DNA of 64,000 bases from Dyadobacter jiangsuensis (lineage in GTDB: Bacteria > Bacteroidota > Bacteroidia > Cytophagales > Spirosomataceae). Below the pieces are notes generated by a model. It was not told the origin of the DNA. It did not search any database and saw only the letters and a list, made by a program, of their open reading frames with translations. The stretch spans positions 310,001 through 374,000 of the forward strand of contig NZ_PYAS01000003.1 of NCBI RefSeq assembly GCF_003014695.1, in the 5' to 3' direction. Of the stretch, positions 37,793 to 46,867 are shown in pieces; position 1 is the first letter of the stretch; every line of letters begins with the position of its first letter. The translations under genes were made by a program, and so were the position numbers.

Positions 37793-38519
37793 AAATCAGC
37801 CGGGTATCAGCGTCGTGCTGCCCTGCTACAATCCCCTGCCAGGCTGGTGCGGGACACTGGAAACCCATATCCGGGAGCTGAATGCGAAATTGCCGGACAG
37901 GACCGTGCAGTACATCATTTCCAACGACGGCTCCACCCGCCTCGACCGAACAAATGTTGCGGCATTAAGCAGCCTGCCGGATGTTATCTTCCTCGACAAT
38001 GCGGTCAATGAGGGCAAAGGCTCCGCGATCCGGAAAGGGACCCTTCGAGCCGAGGGCGATATCATCGTGTACACCGACATCGATTTCCCTTTCGGCACAG
38101 ACCCGATCGTGGAAATGGTGCGGATATTTGAGAAAAACCCGCAATGCTGGTTTGTTTACGGTAATCGGAGTGCGGAGTATTTTAAAAAGCTGCCGCTCAA
38201 AAGAAGGCTGTTTTCGAAAGGGCTGCATTGGATGAACCGCCTTTTCCTGAACAAGCACATTACCGACACCCAGGCGGGTATCAAAGGCCTGCGCCGGGAA
38301 ATACTGCCGGAGGTGCAGGGAACCAAAACCAACACGTTTGTTTTTGAAGTGGAACTGATCCGTAAGCTCATCCGGAAGGGCATCGGCATAGAGAAGGTGG
38401 AAGTTTCAGCCAATTCTTCCATTGTTTTCAGCGATTTTAGCATGAAAGTGCTGTTTCGCGAAGCGGTTAATTTTGCAAGAATCACGATCCTCGGAGGCCT
38501 ATGGAACGATCTTTCGTAA
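37782..38519 (+). CDS. GT2 polyprenyl-phosphate glycosyltransferase (DPM1-like)
   Basis: The 245-residue cytosolic GT-A enzyme has SVVLPCYNP, the nucleotide-binding ISNDGSTR, the metal-binding DID in YTDIDFPFGTDP (about residues 98-109) and the DTQAGIKGLRREI segment typical of dolichyl/polyprenyl-phosphate sugar synthases. It has no transmembrane helix, as in DPM1. Expected reaction: a nucleotide sugar plus polyprenyl phosphate gives polyprenyl-phosphate sugar. The start at ATG 37782 lies inside the GT87 end. It overlaps the deacetylase gene by 19 nt. Confidence 0.85.
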   Translation: MKTENQPGISVVLPCYNPLPGWCGTLETHIRELNAKLPDRTVQYIISNDGSTRLDRTNVAALSSLPDVIFLDNAVNEGKGSAIRKGTLRAEGDIIVYTDIDFPFGTDPIVEMVRIFEKNPQCWFVYGNRSAEYFKKLPLKRRLFSKGLHWMNRLFLNKHITDTQAGIKGLRREILPEVQGTKTNTFVFEVELIRKLIRKGIGIEKVEVSANSSIVFSDFSMKVLFREAVNFARITILGGLWNDLS

Positions 38520-39307
38520 TGCTCACTTTCGACCTGGAAGAGTTTGATATTCCGGAAGAATACGGTCAGAAAGTATCCGAAACCGAGCAAATGCAAGTGA
38601 CGCTGCGGGGTATGGAAAATGTGCTTTCCGTGCTTGATGCGCATCATATCCGCGCGACGTTCTTCACCACCGGGCATTTTGCCGCCGAAAACCCGGCATT
38701 GATCCGGCATCTGGCCCAAAAACACGAGATCGCCTCGCATGCGCTCCTGCATTCGCCCGCACACGTGTTCCGCGAGAGCGACATTATGGAATCCAGGCGC
38801 ATATTGGAAGCTGTCAGCGGGCAAACGGTGAATGGGTTCCGCATGCCGCGCCTGAAACCGTTCGACCGGGCGGCCTTGGGCAGAGACGGCTTCCGCTACG
38901 ATTCATCGCTGAATCCTACCTGGCTTCCGGGGCGCTATAACCTGCTGGGAGAGAACCCCCTGCCAAGCCGGACCGACGGCTTGATTGAGCTGCCGTGCTC
39001 CACCACGCCCTGGCTGCGTTTCCCGTTGTTCTGGCTGTCGTTCAAGAACCTGCCGCTCCGCATTTACGCCGCGCTATGCGGCTTCACGTTGAAAAAGCGC
39101 GGTAACCTGATGCTCTATTTTCATCCCTGGGAATTTGCCGACCTGAGCGCCTACACGCTGCCGGCGTATGTCAAAAACGTGGATGGCGATAAGTTGACGG
39201 CGAAACTCGACGGGCTGGTCAGCACCTTGAAAAAGCGTAATGCGGCTTTTGTGACCTGCAATGCTTTTTGCGACAAATGGGAAAGGGAATTTGCAGGGCA
39301 GGAATGA
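38501..39307 (+). CDS. NodB-type polysaccharide deacetylase
   Basis: The 268-residue protein has the NodB homology domain: LTFDLEEFD at the N-terminus (Asp general base and metal region), ATFFTTGHFAAENPALI, and the metal-binding H-x3-H in ASHALLHSPAH (about residues 77-85), then FRMPRLKP and a C-terminal LMLYFHPWEF with the catalytic His. It has no signal peptide, so it acts in the cytoplasm, unlike most cell-wall deacetylases. That suits a role on a lipid-linked sugar made by the GT2. It is the last gene of the cassette. Confidence 0.85.
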   Translation: MERSFVMLTFDLEEFDIPEEYGQKVSETEQMQVTLRGMENVLSVLDAHHIRATFFTTGHFAAENPALIRHLAQKHEIASHALLHSPAHVFRESDIMESRRILEAVSGQTVNGFRMPRLKPFDRAALGRDGFRYDSSLNPTWLPGRYNLLGENPLPSRTDGLIELPCSTTPWLRFPLFWLSFKNLPLRIYAALCGFTLKKRGNLMLYFHPWEFADLSAYTLPAYVKNVDGDKLTAKLDGLVSTLKKRNAAFVTCNAFCDKWEREFAGQE

Positions 39308-39437
39308 CGCGGCTTTAACAGCGTTAAATAAATTAGCTTCATTGGGAACAGGCACTATGAGATCGTGAAGGAATAGCGGGGCCCGATTGTGCGGGATTGC
39401 GCCAATTTGATACATTTGCTTTTGAAATAATCCCTGC

Positions 39438-39469
39438 TTTGGATTAGGAAAGCAAGTCAGTATATTTTG
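39438..39469 (+). promoter_or_regulatory. Candidate promoter for the ECF sigma gene
   Basis: TTTG (39438-39441) is followed after 19 nt by TATATTTTG (39461-39469), which is one base longer than the TAnnTTTG consensus. A dyad GGCAGT-AGTTA-ACTGCC (39484-39500) lies between it and the ATG and could be an operator or an mRNA hairpin. Confidence 0.35.
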
Positions 39470-39538
39470 CTCCGCGAGTAGCCGGCAGTAGTTAACTGCC
39501 GATATGCTGTTTCTTTGGTAGTCTCAAACAAGCTCCCG

Positions 39539-40129
39539 ATGGTTGACCAATTTGTTTTGTGGAAGGATTTTAGGAACGGAGATGAAAAGGCTTTTGAGAC
39601 CCTTCTGCATCTTTTTTACACGCCATTGTATGAATATGGGTTCCGTTTTCAAAAAGATGAATCCCGACTTCAGGACGCGCTGCACGACCTGATGATCAGC
39701 CTATGGGAGCGGCGTGAGCACCTGAATGATACCCCGAATCTTAGGCTTTACCTGTTCAAATCTTTCAGGCATCAGATATTCCGGGAGAAACAACAAAAAG
39801 CGCCGATGTCGATCGAGACGGAAGACAGTTTCCTGCCCATCGATTCCAGTTTCTTTTCCGAATCGGTGGAAGGAGAGATCATCCGCAATGAGGTCGATTT
39901 CGAAAAGCGTTCCAAAATTCAAAATGTGCTGGGGAAACTGACCAGCCGCCAGCAGGAGATACTTCACCTGAAATTTTACGAAAACCTTTCCAACGAGGAA
40001 ATCGCCGAATTCCTGCAAATCGGCCGGCCGGCTGTGGCCAATCTCCTCTATCAGGCATCCAAACTCTTCCGGCTTCACTGGAATTCAGAGCTTGTGCTGG
40101 CTTTGCTTAGTTTTTGTCATTTATTGTAA
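39539..40129 (+). CDS. ECF sigma factor (FecI-like)
   Basis: The 196-residue protein has sigma region 2 (DEKAFETLLHLFYTPLYEYG, LQDALHDLMISLWERREHL) and region 4 (LTSRQQEILHLKFYENLSNEEIAEFL). It belongs to the Bacteroidota FecI-like group, which pairs with FecR and a TonB receptor. The start is ATG 39539; a TTG at 39515 is less likely. FecR follows at 40236. It should direct transcription of the STN-type SusC/SusD genes downstream when the receptor is occupied. Confidence 0.92.
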   Translation: MVDQFVLWKDFRNGDEKAFETLLHLFYTPLYEYGFRFQKDESRLQDALHDLMISLWERREHLNDTPNLRLYLFKSFRHQIFREKQQKAPMSIETEDSFLPIDSSFFSESVEGEIIRNEVDFEKRSKIQNVLGKLTSRQQEILHLKFYENLSNEEIAEFLQIGRPAVANLLYQASKLFRLHWNSELVLALLSFCHLL

Positions 40130-40235
40130 GTCATTGATAGTTAGTTATTTGTATTTTTTCTTCAAAAAAAGTATAAATATTCGATTATTTTCTTGGTGTT
40201 TTTCTACCATTAGGGCAGTTGAGAACCATGAAGTA

Positions 40236-41288
40236 ATGACAGACTACAAATTAGAAGATTTTTTAGCGGACGAGAATTTTCAGCAATGGGCACTGGCGGA
40301 AGAGCCTTTGGAAGGCAGCCGCTGGCAGCGCGCCAGCGAAACCAGTCCCGCCGTTGCGGCGCTGGTGCAGGAAGCCCGCCAGATTCTCATCGATTGGAAG
40401 CGGGAGTCGTCGGGGTTGACCGATGAGAAGAAGCTGCACGCAATTGAAAAAATACTCGATCAGGCGAAGGCGCCGCGCCGCACCCGGTTGGTGTTCTGGA
40501 AAAGGCCTGTTTACTGGGCGGCTGCCGTGGTGGTGCTGGCGGGTGGATTTACAGCCTGGCTGGTTTCGGAGCAAAAGAGCGAGCGCCGCTATCAATACGA
40601 AACCCTCACGAGCGCGGTAGCGGAAATCACGGAAGTGAAGAATACAGGCACACAAATTAAAAATGTTGTCCTGCCTGATCAGAGTAAGATACAACTGGCG
40701 CCCGGCGCAAGAATTTCCTATGCTGCCATGGATTCGGGCGGCCGGTTCAGGGACGTCTGGCTCGACGGAGAGGCGTTTTTCGAGGTGGTACGCATACCTT
40801 CGAAGCCATTCAGAGTGCGGGTGAACAAAATCCTGACGACCGTTCTGGGGACCAGTTTCCGGATCAGTAACAATGCCGACCAGGTTTCTGTGACCGTCAC
40901 TTCCGGGAAAGTGTCGGTGCAGGAGAAGCTCAACGACCGGCATGAAAAAACGGGTGAAGTGATACTGCTTCCCAATGAGAAGGCGGTTTACCACGTTACC
41001 GACGGCAAGCTCACCAGGTCGCTGGCCGATGCACCGGAAGCATTGCAGGAGGTGCCCGACCTGGATTTTGAGGAAACACCCCTGCCGGAAATACTCGACA
41101 AGCTTCAACGCGTTTACGGAATCCAGTTCGAATACGACCGCGAGCAGTTCCGCGGCTGCCTGATGACCATCCCGCTGAATGGATTGCCGTTCTACGGCAA
41201 ACTCGACCTGATCAGCACCACGACGAAGATCACGTATAAAGTAGAGGGAAACAAAATCCTGATAACCGGCAACGGGTGTAGTCAATAG
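40236..41288 (+). CDS. FecR-type anti-sigma factor
   Basis: The 350-residue inner-membrane protein has a cytoplasmic anti-sigma part (about 1-85), one transmembrane helix (about 88-108, YWAAAVVVLAGGFTAWLV), a FecR domain (VVLPDQSKIQLAPGARISY to VTVTSGKVSV) and a C-terminal DUF4974/STN-like region (FEETPLPEILDKLQRVYGIQF). It keeps the ECF factor inactive until the STN domain of the receptor signals. The start at ATG 40236 (MTDYKLEDF) is preferred to the open frame from 40092. Confidence 0.92.
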   Translation: MTDYKLEDFLADENFQQWALAEEPLEGSRWQRASETSPAVAALVQEARQILIDWKRESSGLTDEKKLHAIEKILDQAKAPRRTRLVFWKRPVYWAAAVVVLAGGFTAWLVSEQKSERRYQYETLTSAVAEITEVKNTGTQIKNVVLPDQSKIQLAPGARISYAAMDSGGRFRDVWLDGEAFFEVVRIPSKPFRVRVNKILTTVLGTSFRISNNADQVSVTVTSGKVSVQEKLNDRHEKTGEVILLPNEKAVYHVTDGKLTRSLADAPEALQEVPDLDFEETPLPEILDKLQRVYGIQFEYDREQFRGCLMTIPLNGLPFYGKLDLISTTTKITYKVEGNKILITGNGCSQ

Positions 41289-41380
41289 TATATCCCCATC
41301 CGGTGGGGCGAATGCAGCTTATTGTCCATTTAAACCGAAAGCCTATGAACTGAAAATAACCTTTACATTCTATAAAAAAA

Positions 41381-41406
41381 GCCGACGATGTTGCCTCATC
41401 GTCGGC
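41381..41406. terminator. Perfect hairpin between fecR and susC-like gene
   Basis: GCCGACGATG (41381-41390) and CATCGTCGGC (41397-41406) form a 10-bp perfect stem with a 6-nt loop. Seven A residues precede it, so on the minus strand it looks like an intrinsic terminator; on the plus strand no T-tract follows. It probably acts as an attenuator or processing site that separates sigma/anti-sigma expression from the receptor genes. Confidence 0.55.
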
Positions 41407-41501
41407 CTGTAAATCCCTGAGCCGGCCTGATATGCTACTCCTTAACGAATTAAGGGGCGGGGATGGTTTTGTCTTGAAAAATCTAAAACCGATGTTAATT
41501 T

Positions 41502-44500
41502 ATGAAAAACACGAGTATCCAACGACATCATTGTGTCAAATTTATCATGAAGATTAGTCTGCCTCTGATTTTGGCCTTTTGCCTGGGCCAGATGGTTTTT
41601 GCCAGGACCGGCTTCGGGCAGGAAGCTTTATCGAAGAAAATCACAATTAATATAACCAACGGCGAGTTCAAATCGGTCCTCCGCCTGATATCGCGTAAAG
41701 CCAATGTAAAGTTCTCTTACGTGTCGTCGTCGTTGGTCGATCGTAAAATATCCATTTCTGCGGCCGACGAGCCTCTTGGGAAGATTCTTGAAAAAATCGC
41801 CAGACAGGCGGAGGTGACTTACACGGTATCCGGGCAGTACATTATCCTGAGCAAGGAAACGAGGCAGGAAATAAAACCCGGTGACGAATCCCGTCCGCAA
41901 ACGCAGCTGCTCCCCGAGGAAACCGGCGGCGAGAAAATGCTGATCGACCAGGCCATCCGCGGGAGGGTAACCAGCCAGAACGGTGAACCGCTGCCGGGGG
42001 TAACCGTTGCTGTAAAGGGAACGCAGATCGGCACGGTGAGCCAGGAAGATGGTACGTACCAGATTATCTTGCCTGACAATGTAAGCAAGCTCTCATTTTC
42101 CATGGTGGGCTTCGTGGAGCAGGAGGTTGAAATCCACGGAAACAAACGAGTGGATATTATCTTGAAAGACAAGGTCGACGACCTCGAAGAAGTGGTGGTA
42201 GTCGGGTTTGGAACGCAGCGAAAGGCGAGCGTAGTAGGGGCTATCACCTCCATCAGTCCGGGTAAACTCAAACTGGGCACCTCGCGCTCGGTCAGTAACA
42301 ACCTGGCCGGTCAGCTGGCCGGTATTATCGGTGTGCAGCGCTCGGGTGAGCCGGGTTACGACAATTCCAGCTTCTGGATCCGGGGGATCAGCACCTTCGG
42401 CGGTAACAGGAGCCCGCTGATACTGGTCGACGGGGTAGAAAGATCGCTGAACAACATCGATCCGGAAGAAATAGAATCGTTTTCCATTCTCAAAGATGCG
42501 GCAGCGAGCGCGGTGTATGGGGTAAGAGGCGCCAACGGTGTGATCCTCGTCAATACCAAAAGAGGCAAGGTAGGAACGCCCAAAGTATCGCTGCGCCACG
42601 AGCAGGCCATCACGCAGCCCGTAAAACTTCCCCAGTTCATCGGGGCCGCGCGGTACCTGGAAATCATGAATGGCATCCGCACCGAAAACGGGCAGCCGGA
42701 GATCTATTCAAAGGAAGTGATCGACGCTTACCGGAATCAGACCGATCCCGACCTTTACCCGGATGTGAACTGGCTGGACGCCATTTCGCAAAACCACGCG
42801 TCGAATATGCGCACGAATATGACCGTGTCGGGTGGGAGCAATATCCTGCGTTACGCGCTGGTGGCGAGCTACTATGGCGAGAACGGAATTATCGCCAGGG
42901 ACAAGGCCCAAAGCTGGGACTCGTCGATCAAACTGAAACGCTACAATATCCGGTCGAATGTCGATGTGGATCTGTCTCCGACCACGCTTTTGAGGTTCAA
43001 TATCGGGGGATATTTGCAGGACCGCAATGTTCCGCCCACTTCCATCGACAACCTGTTTCAGCAGGCATTCATTACGCCTCCCTTTGTGCACCCGACCCGG
43101 TACAGCAGCGGGGAGATCCCCAAGGTACCCGAGCGCGAGAACCCGTGGTCGCTGGCGACCCAGCAGGGGTACCAGCGATTCAGCGAAAGCAAAATCGAGT
43201 CGTTGCTTTCACTGGAACAGGATTTAGGTAAATTTCTGAAAGGCCTGAAAGCACGGGGAACGTTTTCATTCGACCGTTTTTCCAATACTTCCGTCTCCCG
43301 GAGCAAAGAGCCCGATTACTACAATCCTGCCACATCCCGTGATGCCAACGGTAACCTGGTGCTTTCCATTTACCGGTACGGGCAGCCGTTTCTGGGGTAT
43401 AGTACCTCGTCGGATTGGGGGAACAAAAGCCTTTACATAGAAGGTAATGTGTTTTATCAGAACAATTTCGGCAAGAGCATCATTGAAGCGATGCTGTTAT
43501 ACAACCAGCGAAATTATGAAGACGGCTCATCTCTGCCGTTCCGTAATCAGGGCTCGGCGGGAAGGTTCTCCTATTCCTACGACAACCGGTACGTGGTGGA
43601 AGTCAATTTCGGGTACAATGGGTCGGAGAACTTTGCCCGCGGAAAACGTTTCGGTTTTTTCCCGTCGGTGGCGCTCGGGTGGCTGATCTCGGAAGAACCC
43701 TTCATGAAGTCCATTAATCACATAGTCAACAAGTTGAAGATCCGGGGCTCGTACGGGCTGGTCGGTAATGACCGGCTCGACGGGCGCCGTTTTGCCTACA
43801 TTACTACTGTGGGCACTACCGGCGGCTACAAATGGGGCGTGAACAACGACTACCAGCGGCAAGGCAGGCAGGAAGGGGAGCAGGGAAGCGCCGATCTGAC
43901 CTGGGAAACGGTCAAAAAGCTCAATGTCGGCCTGGAACTCAGCCTTTGGCAGGCCCTGGATGTTCAGGTAGATGTTTTTCATGATAATCGCGAGAACATC
44001 TTTATGCAGCGCAGGAGTGTGCCCGGGTCCAGCGGATTCATCAATCTGCCGTGGGCCAATTTCGGAAGGGTGAGCAACAAGGGGATCGATTTGTCGATTG
44101 ATTACAACAAAAGCATTACCAAACAGCTGAGCGTGGCGCTGAGAGGCACATTTACGTATGCGGTTAACAAAATACTGGAACAAGACGAGGCCATTGCCGT
44201 GAAAGGAACAACCCGGTCTTCGACCGGCAAGCCTGTTGGCCAGTTGTTTGGACTGATCGCGGAACGGCTGCTGACCAACGATGACTTTGCCGATATCGCC
44301 GCCGGGGTGCTGAAAGACGGTGTACCCGTGCAAACCTTTGGCCCGGTCCGTCCCGGAGACATCAAATACAAAGACCTGAATGGCGATGGGAAGGTCAACT
44401 CACTCGATCAGACTGCGATAGGCGGTACCTACGATCCGCAGATCGTCTACGGGCTCGGCGCGAGCATTCGCTACAAGGCGATCGACCTGGGTTTTTTCTT

Positions 44501-44921
44501 CCAGGGCAATGCCCGTACCTACCGGATCATCGGCGGGGCTAACTTCATCCCCGGCAGCGCCAACGGGTCCATGGGCAATATCCTGACCAACGTCGACGAC
44601 CGGTGGACAGTCGAGAATCCCCGCCAGGACGTGTTCTATCCACGCCTTTCGACTTACCAGAATGCCAATAACAATGAGAGTTCTACCTGGTGGCTGAGGG
44701 ATATGCGCATGCTCCGTATGAAAAATGTGGAATTGGGTGTTACTGCCGGGAAGTCGTTTCTGAGCAGGATTAAGATCGAAGGACTCAGGGTATTCGTGAG
44801 GGGCAACAACCTGCTGACGCTGTCGCCATTTAAACTATGGGATCCGGAAGTAGATGCGGTGAACGGCTTACGCTATCCGATCATGAAGTCTTACTCAGCA
44901 GGTTTGGAAATTACATTTTAA
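41502..44921 (+). CDS. SusC-type TonB-dependent transducer with STN domain
   Basis: The 1139-residue outer-membrane receptor has a long signal region (to about FARTGFGQ), an STN domain (about 45-120: KITINITNGEFKSVLRLISR to TVSGQYIILSK), a CarboxypepD_reg-like domain (about 150-225), the SusC motif DDLEEVVVVGFGTQRKAS, a plug (SFWIRGISTFGGNRSPLILVDG) and the barrel. The STN domain lets an occupied receptor signal to the FecR partner encoded just upstream. The substrate is not predictable, and no hydrolase is encoded in the unit. An in-frame Met at residue 16 is an alternative start. Confidence 0.95.
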   Translation: MKNTSIQRHHCVKFIMKISLPLILAFCLGQMVFARTGFGQEALSKKITINITNGEFKSVLRLISRKANVKFSYVSSSLVDRKISISAADEPLGKILEKIARQAEVTYTVSGQYIILSKETRQEIKPGDESRPQTQLLPEETGGEKMLIDQAIRGRVTSQNGEPLPGVTVAVKGTQIGTVSQEDGTYQIILPDNVSKLSFSMVGFVEQEVEIHGNKRVDIILKDKVDDLEEVVVVGFGTQRKASVVGAITSISPGKLKLGTSRSVSNNLAGQLAGIIGVQRSGEPGYDNSSFWIRGISTFGGNRSPLILVDGVERSLNNIDPEEIESFSILKDAAASAVYGVRGANGVILVNTKRGKVGTPKVSLRHEQAITQPVKLPQFIGAARYLEIMNGIRTENGQPEIYSKEVIDAYRNQTDPDLYPDVNWLDAISQNHASNMRTNMTVSGGSNILRYALVASYYGENGIIARDKAQSWDSSIKLKRYNIRSNVDVDLSPTTLLRFNIGGYLQDRNVPPTSIDNLFQQAFITPPFVHPTRYSSGEIPKVPERENPWSLATQQGYQRFSESKIESLLSLEQDLGKFLKGLKARGTFSFDRFSNTSVSRSKEPDYYNPATSRDANGNLVLSIYRYGQPFLGYSTSSDWGNKSLYIEGNVFYQNNFGKSIIEAMLLYNQRNYEDGSSLPFRNQGSAGRFSYSYDNRYVVEVNFGYNGSENFARGKRFGFFPSVALGWLISEEPFMKSINHIVNKLKIRGSYGLVGNDRLDGRRFAYITTVGTTGGYKWGVNNDYQRQGRQEGEQGSADLTWETVKKLNVGLELSLWQALDVQVDVFHDNRENIFMQRRSVPGSSGFINLPWANFGRVSNKGIDLSIDYNKSITKQLSVALRGTFTYAVNKILEQDEAIAVKGTTRSSTGKPVGQLFGLIAERLLTNDDFADIAAGVLKDGVPVQTFGPVRPGDIKYKDLNGDGKVNSLDQTAIGGTYDPQIVYGLGASIRYKAIDLGFFFQGNARTYRIIGGANFIPGSANGSMGNILTNVDDRWTVENPRQDVFYPRLSTYQNANNNESSTWWLRDMRMLRMKNVELGVTAGKSFLSRIKIEGLRVFVRGNNLLTLSPFKLWDPEVDAVNGLRYPIMKSYSAGLEITF

Positions 44922-44938
44922 GATAGAATTATCTGGTT

Positions 44939-46780
44939 ATGAAAAGAATATATATAAAAGTGCTGGTGGCGACCCTGTTATTGAACGGAATTGTTTCATG
45001 CAACTATCTGGACAAAATGCCGGAAGATCAGCTGACTGTCGACATGGTTTTCAACGACAAGGTGCGCACGGAAGAATGGTTGGCCGGGGTGTATTCCAGC
45101 ATTCCTGATCCCTATTGGGGAAATATGCGTTCGATCGGTTACGATCCATTGTCCGATGACGCCGCGCCTTCCACGGGCTGGGAGCAGTTCGGCTGGAATG
45201 TCGTTTCCAAACAAATCGGCAACTGGAGTCCGGCCAGTTCGTGGGATGCCAACTATTGGGTAGCACTTCCCCAGCGGATCCGGTCGGCCTATATTTTCAT
45301 CAATAATGTGAAGCCGAATGTAGCCCAGCAATTGAGCGAGGCCGATGTTCAGCTGATGAAGAATGAGGCCCGCTTTCTGATTGCCTATTATCACACCTTA
45401 ATGCTGGAAGCTTACGGCAGCATTCCGTTGCAGCTGGGCTTGGTATCGGCGGATGCTTCTGCTGAGGAGCTGATGGTAGGGCAAACCCGCTTTGATACGG
45501 TGGTGGATTGGATCGATAAGGAACTTAAAGACCTTTCGGGTGTCTTGCCGGCGAGCCATGCGGAGGCGCAGAAGTTCGGCAGGGCTACGAGTGTGATGTG
45601 CCTGGCCGTCCGGGCCCGCCTGCTGCTGCTCGCCGCGAGCCCGCTCGTGAATGGGAACAAGGATTACGCCGGGTTTGTCAACAACAAAGGGGAGGAAATA
45701 TTCAACACCAATTATAATGCCCAAAAATGGACCCGTGCCGCCGACGCCTGCCGGGAGCTCATCCAGCTGGCCGAATCCAACGGGCATAAGCTGTATTATG
45801 AATACAATACCGACGGGACCATTGACCCGTTTATGTCCTATCAGAATATGCTTTTCAAAAGAAGTACGGACGGTAACAGCGAAATCCTTTTCGCCCGGCC
45901 CGATTGCAATACGTGGGAATACGACAAGCATTCCAATCCCCGGGGCGCTGCCGGAAACGGCGGACTGGGGGTGACGCAGTCGCTGGTGGATGCCTTTTTT
46001 ATGAAAAACGGATTACCGATCACCGATGCGGCTTCGGGCTATACCGAAAAGGGTTTTTCGACAGCGGCCGATGTCCGTAATACCAAATGGGCGGAAGCAC
46101 AGGGCAACGGGCAGGTCGCATTGGCGGGGACGTTCAATATGTATGTCAATCGGGAACCCCGCTTTTATATTTCGGTGCTTTACAACGGGTCGTGGATCAA
46201 GCGGGAAAAGCGAACGACCGATTTCTACTCCGGTGCTATCGACGGCGGACCTACTCACGATGGCCCTCAGAATGGCTACCTGCTCCGCAAGAAAGTACAT
46301 CCCGACCACGACCCGCGCAACAGTATCAATCCCTACCGCCCGGGAATACTGTACCGGCTGGGAGAGGCCTATCTCAACTACGCCGAGGCTTTGAACGAAA
46401 GCAGCCCCGGCCATGCCGATATTCTCAAGTATGTGAACCTGATCCGGGAAAGGGGGGGCATACCTGCATTGAAGAGTGGACTCTCGCAGGATGCCATACG
46501 CGCGGCGATCAGGCGCGAGCGGCGCGTCGAGCTCAACTGTGAGGGTACGCGCTACGCGGATATCCGCCGGTGGAAAATCGGGGAGGAGGCATTGAACGGC
46601 AACTTCTGGGGCATGAATTTTTCAGGTACCGAAAAAGACGATTCGGCCAATAACGCCAAGGCTTTCTTTAAAAGGACCGTGTACCAAAAGCGGGTATTCA
46701 CCAAGAAGAATTACTGGTTCCCGATTCCCCAATCGGAAATCGATAAGAACCCGAACCTGGTCCAGAATCCTTTCTGGTAG
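44939..46780 (+). CDS. SusD/RagB-family lipoprotein
   Basis: The 613-residue surface lipoprotein has a signal with GIVSCNYLDKMP (lipid Cys about 21), the N-terminal VFNDKVRTEEWLAGVYSSIPD region, the TPR-like stretch LMKNEARFLIAYYHTLMLEAYG and the diagnostic C-terminus YWFPIPQSEIDKNPNLVQNPFW. It is longer than the first SusD here. It follows its SusC by 17 nt and ends 18 nt before the first of two operator-like palindromes. Confidence 0.94.
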   Translation: MKRIYIKVLVATLLLNGIVSCNYLDKMPEDQLTVDMVFNDKVRTEEWLAGVYSSIPDPYWGNMRSIGYDPLSDDAAPSTGWEQFGWNVVSKQIGNWSPASSWDANYWVALPQRIRSAYIFINNVKPNVAQQLSEADVQLMKNEARFLIAYYHTLMLEAYGSIPLQLGLVSADASAEELMVGQTRFDTVVDWIDKELKDLSGVLPASHAEAQKFGRATSVMCLAVRARLLLLAASPLVNGNKDYAGFVNNKGEEIFNTNYNAQKWTRAADACRELIQLAESNGHKLYYEYNTDGTIDPFMSYQNMLFKRSTDGNSEILFARPDCNTWEYDKHSNPRGAAGNGGLGVTQSLVDAFFMKNGLPITDAASGYTEKGFSTAADVRNTKWAEAQGNGQVALAGTFNMYVNREPRFYISVLYNGSWIKREKRTTDFYSGAIDGGPTHDGPQNGYLLRKKVHPDHDPRNSINPYRPGILYRLGEAYLNYAEALNESSPGHADILKYVNLIRERGGIPALKSGLSQDAIRAAIRRERRVELNCEGTRYADIRRWKIGEEALNGNFWGMNFSGTEKDDSANNAKAFFKRTVYQKRVFTKKNYWFPIPQSEIDKNPNLVQNPFW

Positions 46781-46797
46781 GCGGGAAGATGGCTTTA

Positions 46798-46822
46798 ATA
46801 AATGCAACATTGTTGCATTTAT
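46798..46822. promoter_or_regulatory. Zur/Fur-like palindromic operator, copy 1
   Basis: A perfect 25-bp inverted repeat centred on T46810 contains the 15-bp core TGCAACATTGTTGCA (46803-46817), a 7-1-7 arrangement typical of Fur-family boxes. It lies 63 nt upstream of the centre of the start region of a COG0523 GTPase, a class often controlled by Zur. Assignment to Zur is inference. Confidence 0.6.
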
Positions 46823-46828
46823 GTATTG

Positions 46829-46867
46829 AGGTTTATAATTTGCAACATTGTTGCAAATTATAAACCT
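46829..46867. promoter_or_regulatory. Zur/Fur-like operator, copy 2, in a 39-bp palindrome
   Basis: A perfect 39-bp inverted repeat centred on T46848 contains the same 15-bp core TGCAACATTGTTGCA (46841-46855), flanked by extended arms (GGTTTATAAT and ATTATAAACC). The centre lies 38 bp from that of copy 1. It ends 5 nt before the GTPase ATG and is followed by TTTTT, so as RNA it could also be a terminator-like hairpin covering the ribosome-binding region. Confidence 0.65.
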
